A stretch of DNA of 64,000 nucleotides, taken from positions 62,001 to 126,000 of the forward strand of contig JACRQG010000028.1 of the NCBI GenBank assembly GCA_016222805.1. The letters run 5' to 3'. The position numbers were made by a program, and so were the translations under genes. Shown piece by piece: positions 1 to 9,617 of the stretch. The first letter of the stretch is position 1. The number at the start of each line of letters is the position of its first letter. The stretch is from Verrucomicrobiota bacterium. Lineage in GTDB: Bacteria > Verrucomicrobiota > Verrucomicrobiia > Opitutales > Opitutaceae. The notes beneath the pieces are model-generated. The model was not told the origin of the DNA, searched no databases, and saw only the letters and a list, made by a program, of their open reading frames with translations.

Positions 1-309
1 TTCGCGCTCCACCGTACCGCCGGCGGGCACCGTGAGGGCGAGCCGCTGCTGGTCGAGGCCGGTGTAGAAGATCTCCAGGGTGACGGTGCCGGCGGGCACC
101 CCGGTGAGGCGGTAACTGCCGGTCTGATCGCTGAAGGCGACCAGGTCCGTGCCGGTCACGGTCACGCGGGCGTTGTTGAGGTACTGGCCGGTCACCACGT
201 TTTGGATGCGGCCGGTGATTTCGCCGGTGGGGACGGCGGCCGGAGCCGCCGGGATGAAGCCGAGGGTGCCCAGGAGGGCCACCCAGAGGAAGCGGGAGCG
301 CAGCAGCAT
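1..309 (-). CDS. TonB-dependent receptor, N-terminal part (truncated by window edge)
   Basis: Reading frame open to the window start; the ATG at 309 opens a 103-residue fragment. It has a signal peptide (MLLRSRFLWVALLGTLGF, cleavage near AAPAA) followed by a carboxypeptidase-regulatory-like beta-sandwich domain (GEITGRIQNVVTGQYLNNAR, then SDQTGSYRLTGVPAG and IFYTGLDQQ). The two complete receptors at 3236-6358 and 6362-9502 begin with the same pattern, including the FYTG motif, so this is very likely a third paralogue. By family knowledge the missing part would be a plug and an outer-membrane barrel importing a TonB-energised substrate. It is last in a same-strand series, 319 bp after the glycosidase-like gene; that gap holds REP-like repeats, so it may have its own transcript. 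Confidence 0.8.
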   Translation of the reverse strand, partial: MLLRSRFLWVALLGTLGFIPAAPAAVPTGEITGRIQNVVTGQYLNNARVTVTGTDLVAFSDQTGSYRLTGVPAGTVTLEIFYTGLDQQRLALTVPAGGTVERE

Positions 310-628
310 GATTCGGAGGGGCGGAAAGCGGGGGAGCGCCGGGCGGTGGCGCCCGTCCGGGTTGCCTCCATTCCAACGCGGACGGAGGCCGCACGCAAGG
401 TTGCAGCCGAGGCGGAACGGAGAAAGAGCGCGGTCTCGGGTCCAGCCACGCCTTTGCTTCCGGGGCAGGCGCAGCTGCCGAAGAACTGGCCGAGTGCTAT
501 ACACAGGGTCTAGTTCGGTGCGCTGTAGGCGCGACGACCTCGTCGCGCGGGCGAAGGCGTCGACCGTACTCTGACGCGGGGCGTGGTCGCCCCGCCCACA
601 GCGCTGACGCTCACTTACGACGTTCTGT
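310..628. repeat. Intergenic region with a pair of REP-like palindromes
   Basis: 319 bp with no convincing gene. It contains two adjacent palindromic elements. The first, at about 524-553, has a TGTAGG head followed by the hairpin GCGCGACGACCTCGTCGCGC. The second, at about 576-600, has the arms GCGGGGCG and CGCCCCGC and ends in CCCACA, that is, in the opposite orientation. The same two-element order recurs at 3055-3131. These are members of the repeat family spread through the window. Confidence 0.7.
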
Positions 629-3232
629 TTAACGGGCCGCAGCCATTGCCACGGCGAAGCGCACCGCCAGCCGGCCGCGCCAGGACGAGAGATCGACCGT
701 GCCGTGAGCATCCGGGGTCAGGGTGCGCCCGCCCGCCGCCGCTCCGGTGATGCGCCAGCCCTCGGGAACGCGGACGCGCAGCAAGGTCCGCGACGCGGGG
801 TGCCGGGTCGGCAGGTCCACCTCGGCCAGCACCTCCCCGGCTGCGAGGCGGGATTGCACCCGGACGGAAACTTCGCCGAAGGCGGTCGGGGCCCGTTCGA
901 CAGTGATGACCTTGCCGTCCTCGAGCCAGCGGCGGGACGTCCCAAAGAGGAGGCGCAGCGTCTCCGGCCGGCCGTCATCGTCGAGGTCACAGTCCTGCAC
1001 CAGCAGGTGGCGCAGCATTCCCAGTACGTGCGCACTGGCGGCGCTGTTGGGCGGGCAGTAGAAGAAGCGGCCCTCGGCGTCGACCGGTCGGAGCGTGCAG
1101 CCCTCGCCGCCGACGAAGGTGTTGCGGGTGAGGCCCTGGGCGAGGGTCCCGTAGAAGCTCACGAGGGCGCGTTCCGGTTCGTCGCGCCGCAGGGTGTCGA
1201 GGGTGTAGCGGGTGCCGTAGAGCGGGTTCACGCGCTCGGGGCCGGTCCAGAAATTGAAGGCGGCGCCGCCGGAGCGGACCATGCCGAGGAAGAGGCCGCC
1301 GTGCTGCTCCTGGAAGCGAGGAATCCACTCCTCCTGGGGGCTGCCGGGCGGGAAGATCCCGCTGCCGATGGAGTAGCCGATGATGATGTTCCAGTAGGAT
1401 CCGATGCGGCTGTGCAGGATCGGGCTGTGCACCGGCTCGCCGCCGTCGAGGGCGATGGGCACGAAGGGCGGTGTGGTCGTGGCCGAGGCGACGCGCTCGA
1501 TCGCGCGCAGCACCACGGGGCGGAAGGCCGCGGCCTCGGAGGTGTAGCGGCGCCCGGCGGCGGTGTCGCCAAAATCGACGAGGAGCGCCCCGAGGTCGTG
1601 CAGCGCCCGCCAGGCCTTGGAATTGACGTTGAGGCTCTGGACGGGGGTGTGGATGTCGCCGCAGTATTGTTCCTTCGGGTACAAGCCGTTCGGGCCGGTG
1701 CGGCCGGAGACAAACCGCTCCGCCTCCGGCTCCCAGCGGGGCCGGAGCTGGGCGAGGGCGTCGGCGTCGCGCGTCACCCGGACGTAGCGCACGAGGTTGC
1801 CGATCTTGAAGGAGGCCTGGTGGAGTTCGAGCCCCTTGCGGGTGAAATCGAAGAGCGGCTCCATCAGTCGTCGGGCCTCGCCGGCATAGCCCCACGAGAG
1901 CAGGGCCATGACGGCATCGCTGCCCTCGGCGGCATAGATCTGGTCGTACTGGTTGCCGGTGCTGTAGCGCAACTGACCATGGTTGATGAGCTGGAAGTTC
2001 TGCACGACCGCGTTGCGCCAGGCGTGGTTCACGAGCGGCTCGGGCACGTCGATCCGCAGGCCGCGGCCGAGCAGGGCCTTCCAGGTGGCGACGCAGGCGG
2101 CGCGCTCTTCCGCATAGACCGCCGGGGAGATCGCCGGCGCGCGGGCGGGCTCGAGGGGCACGGTCGGCACGGCCAGGGTGGCGGAGCTGTCGGCCCGGAT
2201 GCGCGTCACCATGCGGCCGCGTTCGCGCTTCCAGGAGGAGTCAAAGATCGCGACCACGCGACCGTTCGGGTCGAGGAGGCGGCCGTCCTCGAGTTTCAGC
2301 TGCGGGGCATCGACCTCGACGCAGACGAAGCCGTTGGTGCCCTGGGCGAGACTGAACTTCACGAACACCACGCAGTGGTCGGCCAGCTTCGGCGACGTGG
2401 CGGCGAACGCCTCGAGCCGGTAGATCTCGGCCGGCGGTGGGGCCTTGGGCGTGGCGAGGGGCACCATGCCCTCGGCCTGGATCGGCGAGCGGTGAGTGTA
2501 GCGGATTTCCGGGATCGGCAGCCAGCCCTCGGCGAGTTCCGGCTCGGTGACGCGATCGCGCAGGCTGCCGAAGAGAAACTCGTCGGGTCCCACGCGGAAG
2601 CGAACGGGCACGCCGACATCGATCCAACTGCGGCTGCCCCCCCGGAGGTTGATTCCACTGCCATCGGAGATCAGGCGGGCCTTGGGCCGGGCGCCGGGGT
2701 CACTCCCGCGGAGGAAGGGCACCGGTTGGGACGGAATCTCCCCCGGAGGGCAGAGGATGATGGGATAGTGGCGGAAGTCCGCGTGAACGTAGCGGGGCGG
2801 CGGCAGGAGCGGGGCGAGGAACTCGTAGCTGGCGCCGTTGGGCTGGGCCATCGCGGCTTCGCCCCACACGTCCCGATTGGCCGCGAGGGCCGCTTCGAGG
2901 GACGGCAGGTTCGGCGCGGCGAAGCTGCGGGCGCCCGACCCGAGGGCCACTCCGAGGAGGAGGACGGCGACGAGGGAAAGCGCTCCTGCGCGGCGGAGGA
3001 GGGGGCCACCGGTTGACCAGGTCGCCGGAGGACCTCCTTGGCGGTGTCTCTTGCTGTGGGCGCGATGACGTCGTCGCGCGGATCCAGGCTGCCGACGCAC
3101 GGCTTGGCGGGGCGGGGTCGCCCCGCCCATAGCGTGACGGTTGCTGGCACAGGGGGCTTGCGGCAGTTGTTTGTGAGGGGTGGCAGACCGCGGCATGGAG
3201 CCGCTTGCGCGGGAAAGCAGGTCCGAACTCAT
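629..3232 (-). CDS. Secreted six-hairpin glycosidase-like protein
   Basis: Predicted 867-residue exported protein. After an unusual Arg/Pro-rich N-terminus there is a hydrophobic signal segment (ALSLVAVLLLGVALGSGARS, about residues 86-105), a beta-rich middle, and a long C-terminal helical region with alternating Trp/Tyr-rich segments (NQYDQIYAAEGSD, NVNSKAWRALHDLG, IGSYWNIIIGY) resembling an (alpha/alpha)6 toroid of glycoside hydrolases. I cannot assign a CAZy family or catalytic acids with certainty. The ATG lies 3 bp after the TGA of the upstream receptor, with a GGGGGA-like ribosome site in that receptor's end, suggesting translational coupling. However, about residues 34-60 are encoded by a REP-like repeat (3055-3131), so the true start may differ. 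Likely works with the adjacent receptors on a glycan or glycoside. Confidence 0.65.
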   Translation of the reverse strand: MSSDLLSRASGSMPRSATPHKQLPQAPCASNRHAMGGATPPRQAVRRQPGSARRRHRAHSKRHRQGGPPATWSTGGPLLRRAGALSLVAVLLLGVALGSGARSFAAPNLPSLEAALAANRDVWGEAAMAQPNGASYEFLAPLLPPPRYVHADFRHYPIILCPPGEIPSQPVPFLRGSDPGARPKARLISDGSGINLRGGSRSWIDVGVPVRFRVGPDEFLFGSLRDRVTEPELAEGWLPIPEIRYTHRSPIQAEGMVPLATPKAPPPAEIYRLEAFAATSPKLADHCVVFVKFSLAQGTNGFVCVEVDAPQLKLEDGRLLDPNGRVVAIFDSSWKRERGRMVTRIRADSSATLAVPTVPLEPARAPAISPAVYAEERAACVATWKALLGRGLRIDVPEPLVNHAWRNAVVQNFQLINHGQLRYSTGNQYDQIYAAEGSDAVMALLSWGYAGEARRLMEPLFDFTRKGLELHQASFKIGNLVRYVRVTRDADALAQLRPRWEPEAERFVSGRTGPNGLYPKEQYCGDIHTPVQSLNVNSKAWRALHDLGALLVDFGDTAAGRRYTSEAAAFRPVVLRAIERVASATTTPPFVPIALDGGEPVHSPILHSRIGSYWNIIIGYSIGSGIFPPGSPQEEWIPRFQEQHGGLFLGMVRSGGAAFNFWTGPERVNPLYGTRYTLDTLRRDEPERALVSFYGTLAQGLTRNTFVGGEGCTLRPVDAEGRFFYCPPNSAASAHVLGMLRHLLVQDCDLDDDGRPETLRLLFGTSRRWLEDGKVITVERAPTAFGEVSVRVQSRLAAGEVLAEVDLPTRHPASRTLLRVRVPEGWRITGAAAGGRTLTPDAHGTVDLSSWRGRLAVRFAVAMAAAR
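3055..3131. repeat. REP-like palindrome pair overlapping the 5' part of the glycosidase-like ORF
   Basis: The first element (3055-3081) has a TGTGGG head and GCGCGATGACGTCGTCGCGC arms. The second (about 3106-3131) reads GGCGGGGCGGGGTCGCCCC then GCCCATA in the opposite orientation. The order and spacing match the pair at 524-600. The pair lies inside the open frame of the gene at 629-3232, upstream of its signal peptide. Confidence 0.7.
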
Positions 3233-3235
3233 GGC

Positions 3236-6200
3236 TCAGAAGTTCCCCCGCAGCCCGAAGATCCACAAGGCTCCATAGCGGTCGCTCTGGCGGAAGCGGG
3301 CGTAGCCGGGCGTCTGCGGTCCCCAGCGTCCGAAGTCCTCGGGCGTGTCGTTCAGGTTGCGGATGTTGCCGAACAGCGCCATGCGGCGGCTGAGCTGGTA
3401 CTCCCCCGTGAGGTCGACGAGCCGTCGCGGGGCGGCGTAGGTAAAGGTGCCGGGCCCGACGCTAAGCCCGGTGATCTGGGCCAGCTTGCGCCGGCTTTGA
3501 AACGTCCAGGTGAACCGCACGTTGAATTTTGGCCGGACCAGCGCGAGCCCGAGGCTGGAGGTGCGGGGAATCATGCCGGAGAAGTTGTCCGCCTCGGCCC
3601 CGGTGATCTTCTGCGTCGCGCCGCTCGCCGTCACCTGGAGGCCCCGCGCCCAGGCCGGGAGGAAGGTGAGATTCTGCCGGTACTGCAGGTCGAGGCCCTG
3701 CATGTGCACGGTGGCGGGCAGGTTGTAGGTGGTCGCCACGTCGTAGCGGCCGTACTCGGAGAAATCCACGCCGTGGATCGCCAGCAGTTCGGGCGTGGCC
3801 GGCAGCACCGTGCTGCCGAAGAAGTTTTCGAACTGCCGGCGATAGCCGCCGACGGAGATCATCCCGGCGCCCTCGAAGTAGTACTCGAGGGCCAGCTTGC
3901 CCGAACGCGCGGTCCAGACCTTGATGGCCGTGTTGCTCAGGGCGATCCGGTTGTTCGGGGCCGGGGGCGCCTCGAGATCCGGGAGCGTCACACCCCCGGC
4001 GTACTGGTTGTAGTTCGGGCGGCCGACGGAGTGGTAGTAGGCGGCGCGGGCGACGAGGTTTTCGGTGAGGTTGAAGCTGGCGTTGAGACTGGGGAAGAGG
4101 CGCAGGTACTCCTTCTCCACATGATTGGCGCGCTCGAGGTAGGTGCGCTGGGAAACTTCGAGGGCGTTGGTCGAGATCGGCAGCGGGCGGCCGTTGGCGC
4201 CGAGGAGGATGCGTCCGGCGGCGTCACGCTGGTAGTTGAGCGTCACGTCCTCGAGCGGGCCGTCGGCGGAGATGTTGGTCTGCTCGGCGCGCAAGCCGCC
4301 GACGAGTTTCAGGCGCCGGTCGAACAGCGCCACGTCGCCGCGCAGAAAGGCCGCCGAGGTGACCTCCTCGGCGTACTTGGACAGGCCGACGGTGGAGCGG
4401 TAGAGGTTGTTCTCGTTGTGCGTGAACCAGGTCGGCCGGGATTGCCAGAGCTCCCACAGCTTGCCGTTGCTGGGGCGCTGCGTGGCGGGAAAGCCGAAGA
4501 CCCCCGACCGCCGCGAAAACAGCTCGTCAAGGATTGGCAGGGCTCCGTCGTCGCTGGTGCCGGCGGGCGAGGTGCTGGCGCGGCCGTCGGCCCCGACAAA
4601 TGAATACACCGCGGTGCCGCCGATGCGGTCGCGGGCATTCTGGCGGAGATCGAGGCCGGCCTTGAGGGTGAACGGCACGCGCCCGGCGAAGTCGCGCGAA
4701 AGGTGAAGGTAGGCGTTGCGCTTGAAATCGTCGGTGTCGTCGTCGGCCTTCCGGGCGTGCTGGTAGTTGCCCGTGCCGCTGACGATCGCGTAGCTCGCCA
4801 GGGAATACGGGTCGACGGAGGCGCCGGTGACGCCGTCGGTGACGACAATCCGCCCGGGCCGGATGTAGCCGATGTCTTCGAACGCGACCGTTACGCCGGA
4901 GCGCTGCAGGTTGACTCCGCCGAAGTAGTGGCGGGAGAGATTGGCGCCGATGCGGCGGCTGCGGGAATCGCCGAGGCCGGCCTCGGCCTTCCAGACCGTG
5001 CCGCTGTAGCGGTAAATCAGACTCGAGCTGATCGTGGCGGAATCCTGGTCGCGGTCGGCATTGACCATCGAGAGGGAGCCGGCGCCCGCAAAGCCGCGGG
5101 TGAAGGTCGGCCCCCAGTTGCCGGGCAGGAGCCGGTTCACGCTGAAGGTGAGGTCGCGGCTGCTGTAGTCACCGGCGAAGAAGGCCGACTGGACCGAAAG
5201 CGACAGGCGGCTGGCGGGCGAGAGCCGGTAGTCGACGGTCGCGCCGGCGGCGGTGCGGCGGGTCTGGCGCGGGAAGTCGCGCACGAGGTAGTCGCTGAGG
5301 TACGGCTGGTCCGGCGTGGTGTTGGGCAGGGTGCCGCCATTGGTGGCGGCCGCGGCGCTGCGCCAGGTGGTCTGCACGAAGGTCGACGGCTGGTACTGGG
5401 TCGAGGTGCCGCCGGAAAGGGTGAAGCCGAAGCGTTCGCTGACCGGCTTGACGTAGGAGAACTCGAAGCCCGGATGCACCTTTCGGTTGGCCCAGCGGGC
5501 GGGCCCGGGGGTCTTGTGGAAGTCGCGCGCGTCGTCGCGCATCAGCAGGTAGGCACTGAGGTTGAAGGCGGGTTTCGCCCGGTCGAAGGCGCTGCGGACG
5601 ACCATGTTGACCGAACCGGCCAGGGCCATGCCCGGCGTCTCCGGCGTCGGCGAGAAGCGCGCCTCGATCCGGGAGAGGTTGTTGGTCGACATCGTCGTCA
5701 TCTGGATGTTGCGCGCGGTGTTGGCCTGGGCGCTGGCCTGCTCAAAGCCGTTCACCGTCACCGGCACGTAGTCGGCGGGCACGCCGTTGAGCTGCACGTT
5801 CATCGCCTCGCCGCCGACCCAGGCGATGGAGACGCCGGGCACGGACTTGAGCAGTTCCCCGACACTGCCGTCCGCGATGGTGCCAAATTCATCCGCGGCG
5901 ATGACCTTGCGGAGATCGGGCGCGAAGCGCTGGTCATTGATCGCGATCGCGGTGCCGTCCATCTCGCGCGAGGTGGCGACGACGAACTGCGCGAGCTTCA
6001 CGGTCTCGCCGGTCGCGGGCAGCCGGGTGCCGGCGCTTTCGAGACTGAAGTCGTGGCGCGCGGTCTGGCCGGCGGCCACGGTGACGGTGGCGGTTTCGCC
6101 GCGGAGGCCGGTATAGAAGACACGCACGCGGCACGGGCCCGGCGGCAGGTCGGCGAAGGTGTAGCTGCCGAGGGAGTCGGTGAGCGTCTCCCGGCCGGTG

Positions 6201-6358
6201 CCCTCGAGCGTCACCCGCGCGAGTTCGAGGTATTCGCCGTTGTCGCGGAACGACACTCGGCCGGTGAGGGTGCCGGTCGGGGCGGGCTGGCCGAGCAGGG
6301 CAAAGGGGGCGAGGCAGAGAAGCGCGAGCCGCAGGGGTCTGACGAACGGTGGATGCAT
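3236..6358 (-). CDS. TonB-dependent receptor with carboxypeptidase-regulatory-like domain
   Basis: 1040-residue outer-membrane receptor. Signal peptide at about residues 1-23 (LALLCLAPFALLG), carboxypeptidase-regulatory-like domain at about 28-115 (TGTLTGRVSF, RVFYTGLRGE), a TonB-box-like linker (TVKLAQFVVATSREMDG), a plug domain at about 140-260 (VGELLKSVPGVSIAW, PVTVNGFEQASAQ), then a long barrel ending in the aromatic terminus IFGLRGNF. Length and order fit TonB-dependent transporters of the Opitutaceae type, which take up oligomers or metal complexes with TonB/ExbBD energy. Substrate cannot be read from the sequence; linkage to a glycosidase-like gene favours a carbohydrate. It follows the paralogue at 6362-9502 after 3 bp and precedes the glycosidase-like gene by 3 bp, so the three are probably one transcript. 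Confidence 0.85.
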   Translation of the reverse strand: MHPPFVRPLRLALLCLAPFALLGQPAPTGTLTGRVSFRDNGEYLELARVTLEGTGRETLTDSLGSYTFADLPPGPCRVRVFYTGLRGETATVTVAAGQTARHDFSLESAGTRLPATGETVKLAQFVVATSREMDGTAIAINDQRFAPDLRKVIAADEFGTIADGSVGELLKSVPGVSIAWVGGEAMNVQLNGVPADYVPVTVNGFEQASAQANTARNIQMTTMSTNNLSRIEARFSPTPETPGMALAGSVNMVVRSAFDRAKPAFNLSAYLLMRDDARDFHKTPGPARWANRKVHPGFEFSYVKPVSERFGFTLSGGTSTQYQPSTFVQTTWRSAAAATNGGTLPNTTPDQPYLSDYLVRDFPRQTRRTAAGATVDYRLSPASRLSLSVQSAFFAGDYSSRDLTFSVNRLLPGNWGPTFTRGFAGAGSLSMVNADRDQDSATISSSLIYRYSGTVWKAEAGLGDSRSRRIGANLSRHYFGGVNLQRSGVTVAFEDIGYIRPGRIVVTDGVTGASVDPYSLASYAIVSGTGNYQHARKADDDTDDFKRNAYLHLSRDFAGRVPFTLKAGLDLRQNARDRIGGTAVYSFVGADGRASTSPAGTSDDGALPILDELFSRRSGVFGFPATQRPSNGKLWELWQSRPTWFTHNENNLYRSTVGLSKYAEEVTSAAFLRGDVALFDRRLKLVGGLRAEQTNISADGPLEDVTLNYQRDAAGRILLGANGRPLPISTNALEVSQRTYLERANHVEKEYLRLFPSLNASFNLTENLVARAAYYHSVGRPNYNQYAGGVTLPDLEAPPAPNNRIALSNTAIKVWTARSGKLALEYYFEGAGMISVGGYRRQFENFFGSTVLPATPELLAIHGVDFSEYGRYDVATTYNLPATVHMQGLDLQYRQNLTFLPAWARGLQVTASGATQKITGAEADNFSGMIPRTSSLGLALVRPKFNVRFTWTFQSRRKLAQITGLSVGPGTFTYAAPRRLVDLTGEYQLSRRMALFGNIRNLNDTPEDFGRWGPQTPGYARFRQSDRYGALWIFGLRGNF

Positions 6359-6361
6359 GGG

Positions 6362-9300
6362 TCAGAACGTGGTCTTCACACCGAAACTCCACACCGCGCC
6401 ATTCTGGGTCCTGCCCCGGAATTGGGCGTACTTCGGAGTGTTGGGGCCGGCGGCCTTGGTATCCAGAGGTTGGTCACGCAGGTTCCGCAGATTGGCAAAA
6501 AGCGCCGTGCCCCGGCGGAAGTAGTACTCGCCGAGGAGGTCGACCGAGAGGCGCTTGGCAGTCCAGTTGTAGGTGCCGGGCTCGATGCCCTGGCCGGTCG
6601 CGACCAAGTTCTCGCGCTGGCGGCCGCGGTAGCTCCAGTTCAGGCGGAGGTTGTATCGCTGGCGGGTGAGGCTCACCCCCCAGCTGCCGCTGCGGGGAAT
6701 GAGGTTCATCCCGGTGAAGTTGGTCAGGTTCGGGCCGGTCGCGCGCAGCGCGGAGCCGTTGGCAAACACCTGCACGCCGCGGGCCCAGGAGGGCAGGAAG
6801 GTGAGGGCCTGCTTGTACTGGAAATCGACCCCGGTCATCCGCACCGTGCCGGGCAGGTTTTCCTGCGTGGAGGTGTCGTACGCGGCGTAGACCGCGGGAT
6901 CGAGGCTGTAGAGCGCGAGGAACTCCGGCGTGGTGTCGAGCGTGGTCGCTCCGAAGAAGTTTTTGAAATCCCGCCGGAAGGCTCCGATCGAGATCTGGCC
7001 CACGCCTTCAAAGTAGTACTCCAGGCGCGCGGTGAGGCTGTTGGCCGTCCAGGGTTTGATGCCGGCGTTGTTGACCACGATGCGGTTCGAGGCGCTGGGT
7101 GCCGCGTCCGTGTCCGGCAGCGTGATGCCGCTCGCATACTGGCCGAGGTCGGGCCGGCCGATCGAGCGGTAGACGGCGACCCGGGCGATTAGATTGGAGC
7201 GGACCGCGTAGCTTGCGTTCAGGCTGGGAAAGAGGGTGAGGAACTCCTTGTCGGTGCGGGCGGCCCGCTCGAGGATGGTCAGGCGGGCGGTTTGCAGCAG
7301 GTCGGTCGTGATCGGCAGCGGACGGCCGCTGGTCCCGAGAATCGGGCGCCCGGCCGCATCGCGCTGGACGTTGCGGGACGGGTCGGTGAGCACGGCATGC
7401 GCTTCGATGTTGGTCTGCTCCGCGCGAACTCCGCCGACCAGCTTCAGCCGCCGATCGAAAAACGCGGCGTCGCTCCGGAGGTAGGCGGAGGAGATGAGCT
7501 CCTCGGCCCGTTTCGAGGTCGTCATCAGGGTGCGGTAGGCGCCGTTGAAGTCGGGAACGAAATACGACGGGTTGGTGACGGTCGCCTCCCATGTGAGTTC
7601 CGGGCTCACCCAGTCGATGCGGGGAAATCCGAACGGGGCGCCGCGGCGGGAGAAGTCGGCGTCGAGGAACGGCGCGGCGGAGTCGTCGCCCGCGGCCGGG
7701 TTGGTGCTGGCGCGGCCGTCGCGGCCGACATAGTCGTAGCGGAGGCCGTGGTTGCGGTACTGGCGCGTGAGGTGGCGGGCGTCGAGTCCGGCCTTGAGCG
7801 TGAGGGGAACGGGGCCCGGGAGATCGCGGCGGAGGTTGGCGTAGGCGGTGTTTTGCGCATCGATCGGATTGCGCCGTTGCGCGGTGCCGCTGGTGAGCAC
7901 GTAGGTGCTGATCTTGTACGGGTCGACCGGCGCCCCGGTGGCGCCATCGGTGACGGTGATGACATTCGGCCGCAGGTAGAAGATGTCCTCGAACGACACC
8001 GTGACGCCCGTGCGCTGGGCGGTGAGGAGATTGAAGAAACCCTTGTCGGCGCCGCGCACGTGGTTCGTGGCATAGGACATTCCCGCTCCGGCTTCCGCCT
8101 TCCAGACGGTGCCTTCATGCCGCCAGACGAGGCTCGGCATGTAGGTGCGGTTGAGGCGATCGCTGCCGTTCTCGTTGTTGATCACCAGCGAGCCGGCGCC
8201 GGCGCCCCCCTGCACGGAAGTGGGTGTGAAGGCCACCACGCGGTTCACGTTGAAGGTCAGGGTTCGCGTCATGTAGTTCGACGAGAACGACGACCACTGG
8301 TACGAAAAGGTCAGGCGATCAACCGGGGAGAGTTTGTAGTCGAGTGTCACGCCGAAGGATCGGCGCTCGAGGATCGTCGTCGAAAGGCGCACGAAGAACT
8401 GCGACAGGTACGGCCGGTCGACCGTGGTGTGCGGAAACGTGGTGCCGTTGGTGGCGGCGCTGACGCCGCGGTAGGTGTTCTGCGTGGCATCGAGGCAGGA
8501 GTAGATCTCGGACGTGCCGGCGGTCAGGGTGAAGCCGAAGCGCGGATTGACCGGGACAACCCAGGAAAAATCCGCGCCGGGCCGGACCTTGCGGGTCGGC
8601 GTGGCACGTGGGCCCGGGGTCCGATGGAAGGCGCGCTCGTTGTCGCGCATGGCCAGGTAGACACTGCCGTTGAAGACCGGGCGGGAGCGGCCGAACGAGC
8701 CGCGGGGGACGACATTCACGGAGCCGGCCAGGGCGGCGCCCTGCGATTCCGGCGTGGGCGAGTAGACCACCTCGATGCGCGAGGCGTTGTTGATCGAGAG
8801 GAAGTCGAGCGACACCGCCCGGCCGGTGGCGCCCACGCCGGTGCTGGCGACGTTGAAGCCGTCGATGGTGATCGGAACGTTGCCGGTGGGCACGCCGTTG
8901 AGCGAGACCTCGCGTGGATTGCCGGCGTTGTAGTCGATGGTGAGGCCCGGCATGAACTTGAGGAACTCGCCGATGTTGCTCTCGGCGACGCTGCCGAACT
9001 CGTCGGTCGAAACCACGGTCTTCACGTTGGCGGCAAAGCGCTGCTCATTGATCGCCACGGCCGCGGCGTCCATCTCGCGCGCCACGGCGACCACGAACTG
9101 ATCGAGCTTCACCGTGTCGCCCGTGGTGCGCAGGCCGCTGGTTTCCCCGGCCGGGCCGAGGCTGAACTCCAGGGAGACCGTGGCTCCGGGCGCGACCGCG
9201 ACGGTGGCGGTCTGCGGCGGGAAGCCCGTGTAGAAGACGGTGAGGCGCTGGGGTCCGGCCGGGACGTTGACGAGCCGGTAGGCGCCTGCCGCGTCGGTGA

Positions 9301-9502
9301 AGGCCTCGAGCGCGGTGCCGGCGACCGTGATTCGCGCGTTTTCGACATACTCGGCGGTGCGGGGATTGGATACCCGGCCCTCGACTGTGCCCGTGGCGGT
9401 GGGCTGGGCATCGAGAGTGGAAACCAACAGCGCGGCGGCAGCCGCCAGCGCGAGGGCGAACGCGCTGCGGGCGCGTGCCGACGTCGGGTGAAGGGAGTCC
9501 AT
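6362..9502 (-). CDS. TonB-dependent receptor with carboxypeptidase-regulatory-like domain (paralogue)
   Basis: 1046-residue paralogue of the next gene, with the same plan: signal peptide (FALALAAAAALLVSTLDAQ), carboxypeptidase-regulatory-like domain (GTVEGRVSNPRTAEYVENAR, VFYTGFPPQ), linker TVKLDQFVVAVAREMDAAAV, plug (IGEFLKFMPGLTIDYN, VPITIDGFNVAS) and a barrel ending WSFGVKTTF. It is the first gene of the likely operon on the minus strand. Position-by-position similarity to the 3236-6358 product (AINEQRF, DEFGSVAES, SPTPESQGAALAGSVN) indicates tandem duplication. Substrate unknown. The upstream region (9503-9757) carries a large inverted repeat and no clear promoter. Confidence 0.85.
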   Translation of the reverse strand: MDSLHPTSARARSAFALALAAAAALLVSTLDAQPTATGTVEGRVSNPRTAEYVENARITVAGTALEAFTDAAGAYRLVNVPAGPQRLTVFYTGFPPQTATVAVAPGATVSLEFSLGPAGETSGLRTTGDTVKLDQFVVAVAREMDAAAVAINEQRFAANVKTVVSTDEFGSVAESNIGEFLKFMPGLTIDYNAGNPREVSLNGVPTGNVPITIDGFNVASTGVGATGRAVSLDFLSINNASRIEVVYSPTPESQGAALAGSVNVVPRGSFGRSRPVFNGSVYLAMRDNERAFHRTPGPRATPTRKVRPGADFSWVVPVNPRFGFTLTAGTSEIYSCLDATQNTYRGVSAATNGTTFPHTTVDRPYLSQFFVRLSTTILERRSFGVTLDYKLSPVDRLTFSYQWSSFSSNYMTRTLTFNVNRVVAFTPTSVQGGAGAGSLVINNENGSDRLNRTYMPSLVWRHEGTVWKAEAGAGMSYATNHVRGADKGFFNLLTAQRTGVTVSFEDIFYLRPNVITVTDGATGAPVDPYKISTYVLTSGTAQRRNPIDAQNTAYANLRRDLPGPVPLTLKAGLDARHLTRQYRNHGLRYDYVGRDGRASTNPAAGDDSAAPFLDADFSRRGAPFGFPRIDWVSPELTWEATVTNPSYFVPDFNGAYRTLMTTSKRAEELISSAYLRSDAAFFDRRLKLVGGVRAEQTNIEAHAVLTDPSRNVQRDAAGRPILGTSGRPLPITTDLLQTARLTILERAARTDKEFLTLFPSLNASYAVRSNLIARVAVYRSIGRPDLGQYASGITLPDTDAAPSASNRIVVNNAGIKPWTANSLTARLEYYFEGVGQISIGAFRRDFKNFFGATTLDTTPEFLALYSLDPAVYAAYDTSTQENLPGTVRMTGVDFQYKQALTFLPSWARGVQVFANGSALRATGPNLTNFTGMNLIPRSGSWGVSLTRQRYNLRLNWSYRGRQRENLVATGQGIEPGTYNWTAKRLSVDLLGEYYFRRGTALFANLRNLRDQPLDTKAAGPNTPKYAQFRGRTQNGAVWSFGVKTTF

Positions 9503-9617
9503 GGGGGGAAGCGCGGGGGCGGACGACCGTTGCGGACTGGCCGGGGAAGAGGGGTGCTGCCATCCAACCTCGTGCCGGCCGGGGCGTCAACGGGTGAGTG
9601 CGGCGTTCGCTGCCCAC

